This document shows positions 1 through 9,662 of a stretch of 25,230 bases of DNA, piece by piece. Every line of letters begins with the position of its first letter. Position 1 is the stretch's first letter. Made by a program: the position numbers and the translations under genes. Origin of the DNA: a virus; IMG/VR virus record IMGVR_UViG_3300009104_000115, positions 1 to 25,230 of that record, one strand, 5' to 3'. The notes beneath the pieces are model-generated. The model worked only from the letters and a program-made list of their open reading frames with translations. It was not told the origin of the DNA and ran no database searches.

Positions 1-1634
1 TATCCATTTGTTGCACTTGAACCATTCGTTACATCGATAACTCTCATCGTACTTGCAGATGTGTTTACATCAACAACATATGCAGTTGCACCAGATGCAG
101 CCTGTGTGATTGTAATATCACCAGTAACCGCCTCGTTGGCTGCAGAGTAAGTAATAACTTTTGCTTGATCCGCGGTATCAGAAGTATATCTTGTCCATGC
201 ACCATTTGTGTTTGGATCTTTCAATAATCCGATTTTTCTGAAATCATTAGATGTAGTAAATGCACCAGATTCACTCTGTGTCAGTTTTGTGTTAATCATG
301 CAAAAATATCCACCCAATTCTGAAACTGCATCAAATCCATGACCACCCTTTGGTGGAATAATAGGAGTGATGATTGCACCAGAAGGAGAAGATGCTCCAG
401 GCTGTGAAGAAACTGTCATAGTTGCAGTTGTAAAACTATTTCCAGAGTTTACGACTGTAACACCTCCAACTGATCCTGCTGCAGCTCCACCAGTAGTGTT
501 TGCTGTCAGAACTATTTCTTGTCCGTGTCCATCTCCATCAATCCTTGGCCAAGGCCCAACATTACAAGTTGGCATTGTTCCAGAAAGAGTAACCCCTAAA
601 GTTTTACTTAATGTGAGTGTGGATTGACTTGTTCCACTATTATAAGTACTCGATGCAACTTTTCTTACGTAAGAAGTACCTCCGTAAGTAAAATAGACAG
701 AAGAGTTTGCATATGCATTTGCGGTTGTCAAAGATGTTGCAGAAACGACCAAAGTTGTTCCTGTTCCAGATGCAATAGCTTTATTGTTTTCAAAGTGATA
801 GTTAGCACCATCATTAGAAATTACAAAAATATCTAATGCACCATCTATTGCATTTCTTTCGATTAATACTTGATCTGAACTGTCATCCTTTGCACCACCA
901 GCTGCCATACCTCCAGCAGTTCCACCTTGTCCATATGCATTTGCATCACGAATCTGTTTTACTGGAATATAACTGGATGTTACAAACTTCAACGATTCTG
1001 CAGCGGAAATGGTATACATATATTTCCACACATATCCATCCGACTGTGCAGCTGGTGCTGCAGCCGTAGTTGTAGTATGTGTTGGTTCTACAGTAGAAGG
1101 AAGTGGTCTTCCAGATTCATTCTTATTGTTGTAAAGACATTTGTAAACTTTAAATGTGCTATTCATTACATACATTGGATACAGAGTTGCAGTTGTATCT
1201 GCCGTTCCGCTGTTTACATTTTGACTCGCAAGACTTGAAGTCAAAGAACTGAACTTAACTGTATCATCATACATCGAATAATATCGACCAGATGTCCAGT
1301 TATTTCTTGCGATAACGTGACTCACATCTGAAGATGCAACCTTTTTGGCTGCAATCATGTCTTTCCAATGTGAATATGCAGTATTTGCAGTTGTGTCAGA
1401 AGATGGAGCATTTGTGTTATTCGGATCTGGTTGTGCAGTATCCGATACTTGATAAGTAGTAGTTCCATCGTTGTAGGAGCCAGACCATGCAGCAGATTTC
1501 CCGATAAACAAATACATATTTGTCGAAAGAGCAGCTGATGCTGTTGCTCCACCATATAGTGCAGCCTCAGAAAACATCTCTCTGAACTGTTTTGCGTTGT
1601 GGATTCTAAATTCCGTTGTTACTAAAGCAGGCAT
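1..1634 (-). CDS. 8: Baseplate wedge protein, gp8-like (partial, 3' end outside window)
   Basis: About 544 codons are open from an ATG at 1632-1634 to the left edge, with no stop in the window. The N-terminus MPALVTTEFRIHNAKQF, followed by segments such as WKDMIAAKKVASSDVSHVI, ARNNWTSGRYYS and YKCLYNN, and later DGYVWKYMYTISAAESLKF, is the pattern I recognise from gp8 baseplate wedge proteins of T4-like marine cyanophages. In T4, gp8 is a dimeric wedge subunit that joins gp7, gp10 and gp53/gp6. The later part is Thr/Ser/Gly/Ala-rich and likely beta-structured. A good Shine-Dalgarno (AAGGA, reverse complement of 1644-1648) lies 9 bases upstream of the ATG, and a late promoter element lies further up at 1664-1671. 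This is the last gene of the leftward block visible here. The assignment rests on recalled family pattern, not a search. Confidence 0.8.
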   Translation of the reverse strand, partial: MPALVTTEFRIHNAKQFREMFSEAALYGGATASAALSTNMYLFIGKSAAWSGSYNDGTTTYQVSDTAQPDPNNTNAPSSDTTANTAYSHWKDMIAAKKVASSDVSHVIARNNWTSGRYYSMYDDTVKFSSLTSSLASQNVNSGTADTTATLYPMYVMNSTFKVYKCLYNNKNESGRPLPSTVEPTHTTTTAAAPAAQSDGYVWKYMYTISAAESLKFVTSSYIPVKQIRDANAYGQGGTAGGMAAGGAKDDSSDQVLIERNAIDGALDIFVISNDGANYHFENNKAIASGTGTTLVVSATSLTTANAYANSSVYFTYGGTSYVRKVASSTYNSGTSQSTLTLSKTLGVTLSGTMPTCNVGPWPRIDGDGHGQEIVLTANTTGGAAAGSVGGVTVVNSGNSFTTATMTVSSQPGASSPSGAIITPIIPPKGGHGFDAVSELGGYFCMINTKLTQSESGAFTTSNDFRKIGLLKDPNTNGAWTRYTSDTADQAKVITYSAANEAVTGDITITQAASGATAYVVDVNTSASTMRVIDVTNGSSATNG

Positions 1635-1663
1635 GGTTTATTTTCCTTAATGATTTCTTTTTA

Positions 1664-1671
1664 TATTTATA
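1664..1671 (-). promoter_or_regulatory. T4-type late promoter element TATAAATA for gp8
   Basis: The reverse complement of this site is exactly TATAAATA, the T4 late-promoter -10 element recognised with the phage late sigma factor gp55. It lies in the 61-base gap between the large wedge gene and gp8, in the correct orientation. It would start a transcript with a leader of roughly 25 bases that includes the AAGGA ribosome site. This is one of only two exact matches sitting directly upstream of a minus-strand gene in the window. Confidence 0.65.
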
Positions 1672-1695
1672 CAGATAAAACTTATAAGTCAGCTA

Positions 1696-4600
1696 TTATG
1701 CAGCCAAAACTCGTTGATCAACTTTGTGTTTATATAAACCAAATCCTTGATTGTTTGGATGTTGTGTGTAAGGCACACCCTTATAATCAAATGGTCTATT
1801 GAATGTTAAAATATTGTTTGTTACACCTGAAATTTGTCTCTGTACAGCAGGTGTGACAGCCAATTGATGGGCATCGTTTGCACCATCTAAATCTATTTGT
1901 CCTTCATCCGCAAGGATATATCCTATCGCAGAAGAATTTGGAGTATTGGTAGTTCCATCTTCCAATAGGAAATCATCATTACTACCAGAATCTTCTTGAA
2001 TCATTCTACTTTCGATATCTACGTGTCTTCCAGAAATGTCTAGCACATCACCAGAACTAAATCCAGATAAATCTGCCGCATTTGTATGCAAAAATTCATG
2101 AATTGTCTTTGTTTTCATTCCTTCAATATATTCTGTTGAATATAGATCAATTAAAATACCAGAACTTGCTCGTTTTCCAGATCTAAAGACTTTTCCTTGT
2201 GTGGTAATTGTCATTCCTGTAGTATCTACTCTCCTGTCCTCATACGATAACGTTGTTACATCATCCTCTAATAAAAGATTATCTCCTTGATTCGCACCTT
2301 CTGAACTGTCTATAACAAGATTAACAGTTTCATCAACTTCTTTTAAGACAAAAGTATTGTTAGTTGCAGGATTGTTTCCTATCGCTGTTGCTTTGTACAT
2401 CTTCCCATTGATGAGAGAAACATTAGTTCCTACAAAATCATCCAGAGATACAAGATCATCTTCTCTAAAATAATGAGGAGTAGAGGTTGTAATAGTAGTA
2501 GTATTTCCAACTGAAACAGATGCAACATCTTTTACAAACAATGTCGAAAACATCTCTGCTGGAATTCCATTTGATGCTCTAAAATTGCTTACGGTATATG
2601 TCTGAGTTGTTCCACCTTTAATTGTTATCTCTGCAAATGTCTCAAGAGCCGCAATCAATGAATCGATCTGTGCTTCAACTTCAACGAATGCTTCTCCCAT
2701 TGCAACTTGAAGTCCAGTAATAAACGACTCAAAGAAGAACGTCACTTCTCGATAAGTTGACATTCCAGTTGCATTGATTGTATTGATGTTATTGAGCCCT
2801 CTATCGAACATTTGAGTGTTCAAGAGATTTTCAATTAACACCTCACCAAATAACTTATATCCTGCTGGATGTAATAATTTCAGAACATCGTTTCTCCAAA
2901 CATTAACAGAATCGGTTGTCTTGAGAACATAAGAGTAATCTTGATAATAATCGTTGTCTTGAATCTTTTTCTGAGAACTGGGCATTCCCGATTCACCAGA
3001 ATACTTTCCTTCTTTAACTCTTGTGATTCCTAAAACTCCTGTTAGAGTTGCAGCGGTTGAGTGAGTTGCTCCTGTTACTGCTGGAGTAGTGACATATCCA
3101 AATCCTGGCTCGGTAATGGTAACTCCTGTTACTGCACCACCTAAATCACCTATTGCTATTACTGCATTTCTTCCGTAGAATCCTCCTGCACCATCACTTC
3201 TAGTTTCTACTGTATTGTAATACCCTAAAGATGTTAGAGTTGCAGTTGGTTTTGCCTCGTAACCACTTCCATGAGAAGAATATGATATTGTTGCAACCTT
3301 ACCGAAAGTCTGTGTAGTGAATGTTAATGCATTCTTAATTCGTGAACTTATAATCGGAATCATTTCAACTGTGCCATTTGCAGCTGCGCCACTTATTGTA
3401 ACTGTAAAAGTAGTAGGATTCGGAACAGTTGCAACAGAATAAGTTCCATTCATTGATGCTGCAGAAAAAGATAATTTAACAGAATCATTTACTTGAAGAT
3501 TGTGTCCATTAGCATATGTTATCGTTACAGTTGTTCCTGCCGAAGTAAATGTTCCGTCTGGTGTTGCAAAATTTGCACCATAATTTGTTGAATTGAGTGC
3601 AACATGAGCAGTTGGTGTCGTGAAAGATGTATCATTGATTGTTACTGAAAATGCACCAAGAACTGCTGTTCCAGTTTTGTCAAAGAGATACATTGTATCT
3701 CCATTAGCCCATGGCGTTAAAGATTCGGGGCTAGTTGATACAGTATTAAATACCAGAGAAGTAGATCCACTTGCAGTTGCATTTGTAGATAAAACAAAAG
3801 TTGTTGAATTTGTAACAGATGCAACAGTTGCTCCTGTGGGAATACCCGATCCACTTACTGGCATTCCGGCTGAAAGTCCAGATGTATTGGTTGTAGTTAT
3901 TGAAGTACTGCCGCTAGTAGTTGTGCAAGTAAGAGTAATTTGTAGAGTTTCATTATCCATGTCATAAATCGAAAGAACATTTGGAGTTCCAACAGTATAA
4001 GAAACAACTACTCCTTTTTTTGTTGCATTCGCATATATCGCAGCATTTCCAAGTAAATATCCCTTTGAAACTGTTACACCAAATGCACCAGAAAGATCAA
4101 AAGTTTTTGTTTCGATTCCAGCAGTAAGTTCAGTAGAAACAACATCTACCGTAAATGTATCTGAAAGAGTTGCAACCTTTGCGGCCGCACCCACAACAGC
4201 ATTTGTTCCTGTATTATCAAAAGTGAGAGGATCGTTTACTTGATATCCATTTCCTGCATTTGAAACTGTTATAACTGCAACTTGATCTGCGGTTGTTGAT
4301 TTAACTTTTGCTGCTGCTCCAAATCCCACATTAGTTGCATCAGTAACAGTAAGTGCTTCATCTACAATATATCCTTCACCTCCACTCACAACTGTTACAT
4401 CCGTCAACATTCCTGAGAGAGTTGCAGAAAGTTCTGTTCCAGTTGCAGTTGTTGCGGTAATAGTTTCACTTACCACAAAAGTTCCTACAAATGTAGTTAC
4501 GACCAATTCGATGACTGGCACGTTTCCAATTTTACGAGTAGTTACATTTTGGACAAATGCAGTTGCTGAAGAAGTATTTCCTGTAATCGTTAGACCATTG

Positions 4601-5277
4601 AAATCCAGATAAGATGCATCATAAGACAACTGTAAAACTGTATCTTGTAACCAGTTTCCATCCGATATTTTAAACATATCAGTTTTTGGATAATAGAAAT
4701 CAAGTGAATCTTGACCATAAAGAGCTCGAAACAAAGTACGAAATGATTTTTCACTACCTTTAGAACGATAAAATTCTTTGAGATGTTTTAAAAAATATCG
4801 TAAGTCTACAGTTGCAGTATTTCTTATATTCGGATAAAGTTCTTTTTTGAACCAATCAAGAATCCCCTCTGTTGTTAAATCCGAATCAATAAGATTTCTA
4901 AATGTTTTAGTACCATTCAGAGGTTTACGATTTAACTTTGTAATTGTGCCACGAGAATTGGATGTTCCACCTATGATAACTTCTTCAGTAATAAAATCCA
5001 GATCGTTAGTTGGTTCGAGAAACACTTTAAGTGTAGTGGTTAGTGCATTCCGACCTTTGACTTTAGCTGTTGCACCAGAAGTTTGTCCAGTTACAGTTTC
5101 CCCATTTGTAAATGTAGTTGGATATGCGCCGACTGCTGTATAATACACACAAAGTGTCTCTAAGAATTCATAATAGTTCTTGAGAAACTTCTCATAAAGA
5201 GGATTCTCATCACTTATGAATTGAGGTATCTGATTTTCTACTTGTGATACCGCTTTAGCGGAAACTTTTGCAGACAT
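1696..5277 (-). CDS. Large composite baseplate wedge protein (gp7 position)
   Basis: The protein has 1193 residues. Residues 1-220 carry a conserved-looking alpha-rich region (QIPQFISDENPLYEKFLKNY and later FLKHLKEFYRSKGSEKSFRT, LFRALYGQDSLDFYYPKTDM) that I recall from baseplate wedge/structural proteins of T4-like marine phages. A second such region lies at about 760-850 (VWRNDVLKLLHPAGYKLFGE). Between and after them are beta-rich modules: GxGY repeats near 297, 338, 667 and 722, a Ser/Thr-rich module near 450-507 (SGLSAGMPVSGSGIPTG), and two HG/NG-type barrel modules near 587-631 and 924-980. The gene lies 3 bases after gp6 and has no clear ribosome site, so translational coupling is likely. 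T4 gene order (6-7-8) would place gp7 here, and size is similar to T4 gp7 (about 1030), but sequence identity with gp7 is not shown. Role as wedge protein is inferred from position and the recalled family. Confidence 0.6.
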   Translation of the reverse strand: MSAKVSAKAVSQVENQIPQFISDENPLYEKFLKNYYEFLETLCVYYTAVGAYPTTFTNGETVTGQTSGATAKVKGRNALTTTLKVFLEPTNDLDFITEEVIIGGTSNSRGTITKLNRKPLNGTKTFRNLIDSDLTTEGILDWFKKELYPNIRNTATVDLRYFLKHLKEFYRSKGSEKSFRTLFRALYGQDSLDFYYPKTDMFKISDGNWLQDTVLQLSYDASYLDFNGLTITGNTSSATAFVQNVTTRKIGNVPVIELVVTTFVGTFVVSETITATTATGTELSATLSGMLTDVTVVSGGEGYIVDEALTVTDATNVGFGAAAKVKSTTADQVAVITVSNAGNGYQVNDPLTFDNTGTNAVVGAAAKVATLSDTFTVDVVSTELTAGIETKTFDLSGAFGVTVSKGYLLGNAAIYANATKKGVVVSYTVGTPNVLSIYDMDNETLQITLTCTTTSGSTSITTTNTSGLSAGMPVSGSGIPTGATVASVTNSTTFVLSTNATASGSTSLVFNTVSTSPESLTPWANGDTMYLFDKTGTAVLGAFSVTINDTSFTTPTAHVALNSTNYGANFATPDGTFTSAGTTVTITYANGHNLQVNDSVKLSFSAASMNGTYSVATVPNPTTFTVTISGAAANGTVEMIPIISSRIKNALTFTTQTFGKVATISYSSHGSGYEAKPTATLTSLGYYNTVETRSDGAGGFYGRNAVIAIGDLGGAVTGVTITEPGFGYVTTPAVTGATHSTAATLTGVLGITRVKEGKYSGESGMPSSQKKIQDNDYYQDYSYVLKTTDSVNVWRNDVLKLLHPAGYKLFGEVLIENLLNTQMFDRGLNNINTINATGMSTYREVTFFFESFITGLQVAMGEAFVEVEAQIDSLIAALETFAEITIKGGTTQTYTVSNFRASNGIPAEMFSTLFVKDVASVSVGNTTTITTSTPHYFREDDLVSLDDFVGTNVSLINGKMYKATAIGNNPATNNTFVLKEVDETVNLVIDSSEGANQGDNLLLEDDVTTLSYEDRRVDTTGMTITTQGKVFRSGKRASSGILIDLYSTEYIEGMKTKTIHEFLHTNAADLSGFSSGDVLDISGRHVDIESRMIQEDSGSNDDFLLEDGTTNTPNSSAIGYILADEGQIDLDGANDAHQLAVTPAVQRQISGVTNNILTFNRPFDYKGVPYTQHPNNQGFGLYKHKVDQRVLAA

Positions 5278-5280
5278 AGT

Positions 5281-7155
5281 TTAGTATACAGTTGAAGAAC
5301 CTGTTGCAGTTCCAGTTGTTATTGAGTCAGATGATCCCGTTGCACTTGCAGAAGTGGTTGTTGTTCCAGTATCAGCATCATCTTGCATTGTTACTGTTAT
5401 ATCCGTATTAGCAATCGTGAATAGTTGATTTCTTACAGGAATCAAATCATTTATAGCCGGTTTAATTGTAAAATCTAAAGTAGATCCCGAATAAGAATCT
5501 GGCTTGAAGGAAGTCAATGTAACATGACCGTTACTATAAGCAACTGTTCCAATATTATTTGCAACAATAAGTTTATCACTTCCAGAATAATAAAATACTC
5601 TCATTACTCCATTGAGATCATCTAAGTAACTTGTAGAATAAGTTGTGCCTGCTGAATCCGTATATGCAAATGCGGATGAAGTTACTGCACCTTCGTAAGT
5701 TGCAGAAGGATTATAGATTGCATTGTTGAAACTAATTGTATAACTGTTATTTGCAGTCAAAGAAGGAGTTAAACCCTTTTTTGCAGTAAGTGTCAAGAGA
5801 TTTCCTAAAATAGAAGCATCTGTAACATCGACCAATTTAGAAAGTACAGAATATCGGAAAATTGAACCAAACTTATTCAAATTGTTTGTTTTGTAATTTT
5901 GAATTGTATCAATAACACTTGCAGCGATTACACCAGATGCTTTGGTTGTCTTTCTTGAATCGTATTTAACTGTTAAACTAAAAATCAAACTGATCAGATC
6001 TGGATCAACAACTTCTGGTGAAATTGCAACAATATTGTAATCTGTCAATGCAGCTTTAATAAGTGTTTTTTGACTTGTAGACAAAGCATCAGCTCCAGAA
6101 GGTTTTGCAGAAACATAAACAGTTCCATATTTTGGAGTTGCATCATCTTGTCCGCCCCAAACTGCAACTGTGTCTAATCCTGCAACATTATCTTCTACGA
6201 GTTTCTTATAATCATCTGTAGTTACTGCACGATTCTGTGCTTCATAATTCTTTGGTGCATTAAACTTAATACTTTCAATTGTTTCCTTATCCATTCCTCC
6301 GATTGCAGAATTTGCAGTTACAACCGAAACAGTTGAATAACCACCTACTGTACTGGCTGCAGAAAATGTATTTGCACCATTGGTTTCTGTTCCTTCTGAA
6401 ACCAAACTGTTAAGAAATACAATATTTCCTGTAATCGGTTTTCTACCTAAAGTTCCATCTCCAAACTGAACACGATATTGTCCGTTTGAATGCTCGTTCA
6501 TGAAATACACATTAGATGTTGCATTAACAGTAGTGATGTCTGTGGCCAAGGCATATACTGAAGTATTGGTGTCCGTTGCAGATTCTTGAACGGATACGAC
6601 TAACGTATTAGTATCAGTATTTGCATTTGGTAAAAGAAATTTCTGTTCAGTATTTGCAGTATCTACTGTATACTTAAATGTCAAAGGAACACCTTGTCTC
6701 AACAAGACATTTTCCGCAACATAATTTCCGCCTACAGGAGTAATTACAGTTGAATTTGCAGTTGCAAAAGTATAAGATGTACCGTTTACTGTTGAAGTAA
6801 ATTGTGTGTCTTTATCTACTGTAATTGATGCAGGAGAATCACTTGCAGTAATAGTCAAATCAACATATGCTTGCGAACCTCTTACTGATCTTGGAGTGTA
6901 ACCTAGCATAGATGCTTTTGCAACAACTGAATCTCTCAATTGTGCAGAATCCAAAAAGGATTCGCTTGCAAGCATATTCAAATAGTATGCATTATAATGA
7001 GTATTGTATGCAAGGATATCTAAAAGAACTGAAATTGCAGAACCATCAAAATTGTGGTCAGTAAATTCAGTTTGAGATCCGAAATAATCTTTTAAGTTTG
7101 TTTTGATTGTATCAAAATCAAGTTCTGCAACATTAAGTTTTTGTATTTCAGCCAT
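5281..7155 (-). CDS. 6: Baseplate wedge protein gp6
   Basis: The protein has 624 residues, against 660 in T4 gp6. The N-terminal segment DGSAISVLLDILAYNTHYNA, followed by YYLNMLASESFLDSAQLRDS and MLGYTPR at about residues 38-95, is the hallmark of gp6 in T4-like phages. The middle part (about 287-360, with KNYEAQNRAVTTDDYKKLVE and a following YGTVYVSAKP) matches the baseplate J/gp47-type domain. In T4 a gp6 dimer per wedge forms the continuous ring holding the inner baseplate together. The C-terminal tail is Ser/Thr-rich. The ATG is preceded by AGGGAT inside the end of gp25, whose stop codon is 3 bases upstream of the gp6 start, so the two are probably coupled. The gp25-gp6 adjacency is standard in contractile-tail systems. 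Confidence 0.93.
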   Translation of the reverse strand: MAEIQKLNVAELDFDTIKTNLKDYFGSQTEFTDHNFDGSAISVLLDILAYNTHYNAYYLNMLASESFLDSAQLRDSVVAKASMLGYTPRSVRGSQAYVDLTITASDSPASITVDKDTQFTSTVNGTSYTFATANSTVITPVGGNYVAENVLLRQGVPLTFKYTVDTANTEQKFLLPNANTDTNTLVVSVQESATDTNTSVYALATDITTVNATSNVYFMNEHSNGQYRVQFGDGTLGRKPITGNIVFLNSLVSEGTETNGANTFSAASTVGGYSTVSVVTANSAIGGMDKETIESIKFNAPKNYEAQNRAVTTDDYKKLVEDNVAGLDTVAVWGGQDDATPKYGTVYVSAKPSGADALSTSQKTLIKAALTDYNIVAISPEVVDPDLISLIFSLTVKYDSRKTTKASGVIAASVIDTIQNYKTNNLNKFGSIFRYSVLSKLVDVTDASILGNLLTLTAKKGLTPSLTANNSYTISFNNAIYNPSATYEGAVTSSAFAYTDSAGTTYSTSYLDDLNGVMRVFYYSGSDKLIVANNIGTVAYSNGHVTLTSFKPDSYSGSTLDFTIKPAINDLIPVRNQLFTIANTDITVTMQDDADTGTTTTSASATGSSDSITTGTATGSSTVY

Positions 7156-7158
7156 TGT

Positions 7159-7557
7159 TTATCCCTGCTCAAAGTAAGTTTCTAATTTTTGTGGCTCTGT
7201 TTCTGTCGATATACTAAAAAGAATACTTACTTTATATCGATTTTTATCTTCTTGTCCTTCTACAGTCACACCTAAAACTGTAGCTCGTGGTTCACTTCTC
7301 ATCAAACAATCTTTAACTTCTTGTGTTAATCGTTCTTCCGTAATTGGATTCATTGGTTCAAATAACAATGCACGTATTCCAGAACCTATTTCTGGTTGAA
7401 ACATTCTTTCGTTATAATTAGTTTTCATAATGGACAACATTGCAGCCTTGACGGCAGCTGACCCTGACTTCTTTGCAACATCCCCACTCATGGGATTATG
7501 AGAGAAGTTAAATGAAAAATCGTGATATGTTCTTGTACTTGGTACGTTTATAGCCAT
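7159..7557 (-). CDS. 25: Baseplate wedge protein gp25
   Basis: The protein has 132 residues, the same as the usual T4 gp25 size. Residues 89-91 give the conserved Glu-Pro-Arg (EPR) core of the gp25/GPW family, within MRSEPRATVLGV. The segment FQPEIGSGIRALLFEPMNPI near 53-72 is also typical. In T4, gp25 sits in the inner wedge core with gp6 and gp53 and nucleates sheath polymerisation. The gene starts 11 bases after the previous stop and has no visible Shine-Dalgarno sequence. Instead a CATAAATA element ends 8 bases before the ATG. Confidence 0.95.
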   Translation of the reverse strand: MAINVPSTRTYHDFSFNFSHNPMSGDVAKKSGSAAVKAAMLSIMKTNYNERMFQPEIGSGIRALLFEPMNPITEERLTQEVKDCLMRSEPRATVLGVTVEGQEDKNRYKVSILFSISTETEPQKLETYFEQG

Positions 7558-7565
7558 AGTAATAA

Positions 7566-7573
7566 TATTTATG
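7566..7573 (-). promoter_or_regulatory. Candidate late promoter element CATAAATA before gp25
   Basis: The reverse complement reads CATAAATA, a one-base variant of the T4 late element, and fits the NATAAATA form I recall for cyanophage late promoters. The ATG of gp25 begins 8 bases downstream, so a start point at the usual distance would give a nearly leaderless transcript. The element also contains the stop codon of the preceding gene, so chance in AT-rich DNA is a real alternative. Confidence 0.3.
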
Positions 7574-9662
7574 GTACTAATAGTTTTTGGAGCGTTTTAA
7601 ATCCTTCTTCAGTTCCAGCTGCGCCTCCCCCCATTATCATGAATGCTAAAGTAAAATCTAAAGTATCAGGCGGTTTATTTGCTGCACCCTGAAGTTCTTC
7701 TTTAATATACTCATTTCCACCAATTGCTACTGGTATATTCAATACATAAACTCCTGCATCACCAAGACCAACTGTGAAGAGTGCAAGAATTTTTTGAAGT
7801 GCTGCTGCAATTTCTTCCAACTCTGCAATTTTTGCATCCAGATATGCAATAATATCTTCTATTGCTTGAGCCGCATCATCTGCCATTTTTCGGATAGCAT
7901 CAGTTAGTGCATCAATTGCCATAAAGAATGTTTTAAAATCTCCGATTAAATCATCAAGTTTTACTGCTTTGAAATTTGGATGTGGAGCTTGAGGAGTCTT
8001 TTCTTCAAGTATATCTCCAACAGTCACATTATTTGTTGTGAATGTATTTGAACCATGATGTGTTTCAGATGTGTGTTCTTCTTCTATAGATTCTGTATCT
8101 ACTACAGTCAATAATGTTTTACCCGATTCTCTCTTTACCTTTGTATTTGCTTCTTTTGCAGTATATGTAACCTCTTTTGTTGTAGATTTTCCTGCATCAT
8201 CCACTACAGTATAACTTCTAGTAGTTGGTAAATTAGGAAGATATTCAAAATCATTAAATGGGCCAGTTGATTTCGCTCTACCTGTATTTTGATCTATAAA
8301 AGTATTCCATCTTTCAACAAATGCAACTTTCTCAAGTTTTGCACCAGATCCAAGATTTTTAAATCCTATTGCATCCATAGGTGTTATGCCTGTTATAACA
8401 AGTTCTTGTGTAGAATATACTCCTTCATTTTCTACAACACCTTTTGTTTTTATATCATCTCCATCTTCTGTACTTTTAACTTGAGCTACATATCCTTGAC
8501 ATCTTGCACCAAATTTTACTCTTGGCCCGACAACAAAATCACCAACTTCAAATACACCTTCTATCATATAAGCAATAGGGGGAGTGGATCTCATTAATCT
8601 CTTTTTATCTTCTTCTGTTCCTCTTACTTTACATACATTATTTACTTTTAAAGTGACATTATTTTCATCTGGTTCGTCTATTTGTAAAAGTGCTGCATTT
8701 ACAAGACCACCCAATTTTGCCATTCCAGATGCAACTCCGCCCGGAGCAATTACTTTTCCTTTTTTGTCTTTCTTTTCCTCTCCTCCAAAAAATACATTAA
8801 ATGCTTTAATAATAGATTTTAAATTTGCAAGATTTTTGGTAAGGTCAGAAACCCCAACAAGAACTACTACTGCTCCTGCTTCTGCGGATGCTGAAAAATT
8901 TGGTCTACGATCATCCAATTCATCATCCATTGCTGAAATTATGGTAGCAATGACTTGAGAAGGAGTCATTTTGTACATTCCAGTTATTTCATCAACAGTA
9001 CCTAATTTATTATCATTTGCATTACCTGTTCGTGATTCTTCTGGTTCTGCTTTTCCTACTGGTACTTCGTATTGTGCTTTTTGGGGCCCAGTAAGAAGAA
9101 TATCTTCTTCACCAAGAAATTCTTTTGCCCACCCCACAAATTCTCCTCCAAGTCCATGTCCTCCTTTACTCATATCCCATTTACCACCAGCTGCTTCACA
9201 AGATTTTATATCTCTATATTTGGTGCCATCCTTTTTTAATAATTCTCTATCGGGGTTTATCGTGGGATATGGGTTTGGTGCCATACATTGTCCAAGTCCC
9301 ATAGTAGATGCAATTGCCATGTTTGCTGTAATTTGAATAGGAGATACAAGCATTTTTATAGGATTTCCATCTGCATCTTCTGGAATGATATATCCACCTT
9401 CTGCATCGGTGACCTCTAAAACATAAAATCCAATATCCCTAAAATCTACAACAAAATCATCTATCGCATCAGCAGTTGTACGTAACAAAAGGATATAGGG
9501 GCTCAGTAATCCTGTCAGAAGAACACCTGCTGCTTTGATTGCAGTAGATGCAAGTTCTACATTAGTAGTTACAAGAGCAGATGCCTTTTCAGCTGCGGCA
9601 GCAATCTCTTGTATCTTTTTATTTTGTCCTATTGATTGGACTTTCCATTCTGTAGTAGCCAC
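7569..9662 (-). CDS. Virion structural protein, unknown (697 aa)
   Basis: I do not recognise a named function. The start is a GTG at 9660-9662, with AGAGGA in a plausible ribosome-site position upstream, inside the preceding small gene. Residues 20-65 form an alanine-rich helical stretch with a hydrophobic run (AAGVLLTGLLSPYILLL). C155 lies in SCEAAGGKWDM, a Cys-Gly-Gly-x-Trp motif echoed in the 1131-residue neighbour. Residues about 570-640 form a strong amphipathic or coiled-coil helix (AIEDIIAYLDAKIAELEEIA). The C-terminus is Gly/Ala-rich and hydrophobic (FMIMGGGAAG). Its place between spike and gp25 genes in a baseplate operon suggests a baseplate or tail component, by context only. Confidence 0.6.
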   Translation of the reverse strand: MATTEWKVQSIGQNKKIQEIAAAAEKASALVTTNVELASTAIKAAGVLLTGLLSPYILLLRTTADAIDDFVVDFRDIGFYVLEVTDAEGGYIIPEDADGNPIKMLVSPIQITANMAIASTMGLGQCMAPNPYPTINPDRELLKKDGTKYRDIKSCEAAGGKWDMSKGGHGLGGEFVGWAKEFLGEEDILLTGPQKAQYEVPVGKAEPEESRTGNANDNKLGTVDEITGMYKMTPSQVIATIISAMDDELDDRRPNFSASAEAGAVVVLVGVSDLTKNLANLKSIIKAFNVFFGGEEKKDKKGKVIAPGGVASGMAKLGGLVNAALLQIDEPDENNVTLKVNNVCKVRGTEEDKKRLMRSTPPIAYMIEGVFEVGDFVVGPRVKFGARCQGYVAQVKSTEDGDDIKTKGVVENEGVYSTQELVITGITPMDAIGFKNLGSGAKLEKVAFVERWNTFIDQNTGRAKSTGPFNDFEYLPNLPTTRSYTVVDDAGKSTTKEVTYTAKEANTKVKRESGKTLLTVVDTESIEEEHTSETHHGSNTFTTNNVTVGDILEEKTPQAPHPNFKAVKLDDLIGDFKTFFMAIDALTDAIRKMADDAAQAIEDIIAYLDAKIAELEEIAAALQKILALFTVGLGDAGVYVLNIPVAIGGNEYIKEELQGAANKPPDTLDFTLAFMIMGGGAAGTEEGFKTLQKLLVP

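Noticed and set aside
367-1238. Plus-strand short frames near the left edge
   Set aside because: They are opposite the open gp8-like frame, which has recognisable family sequence, a ribosome site and a promoter.
8289-9336. Three plus-strand open frames opposite the 697-residue gene
   Set aside because: Compositions rich in Cys, Phe, Ser and Tyr, or Pro and Ser, with no ribosome sites; they are antisense shadows of a gene in a continuous operon.
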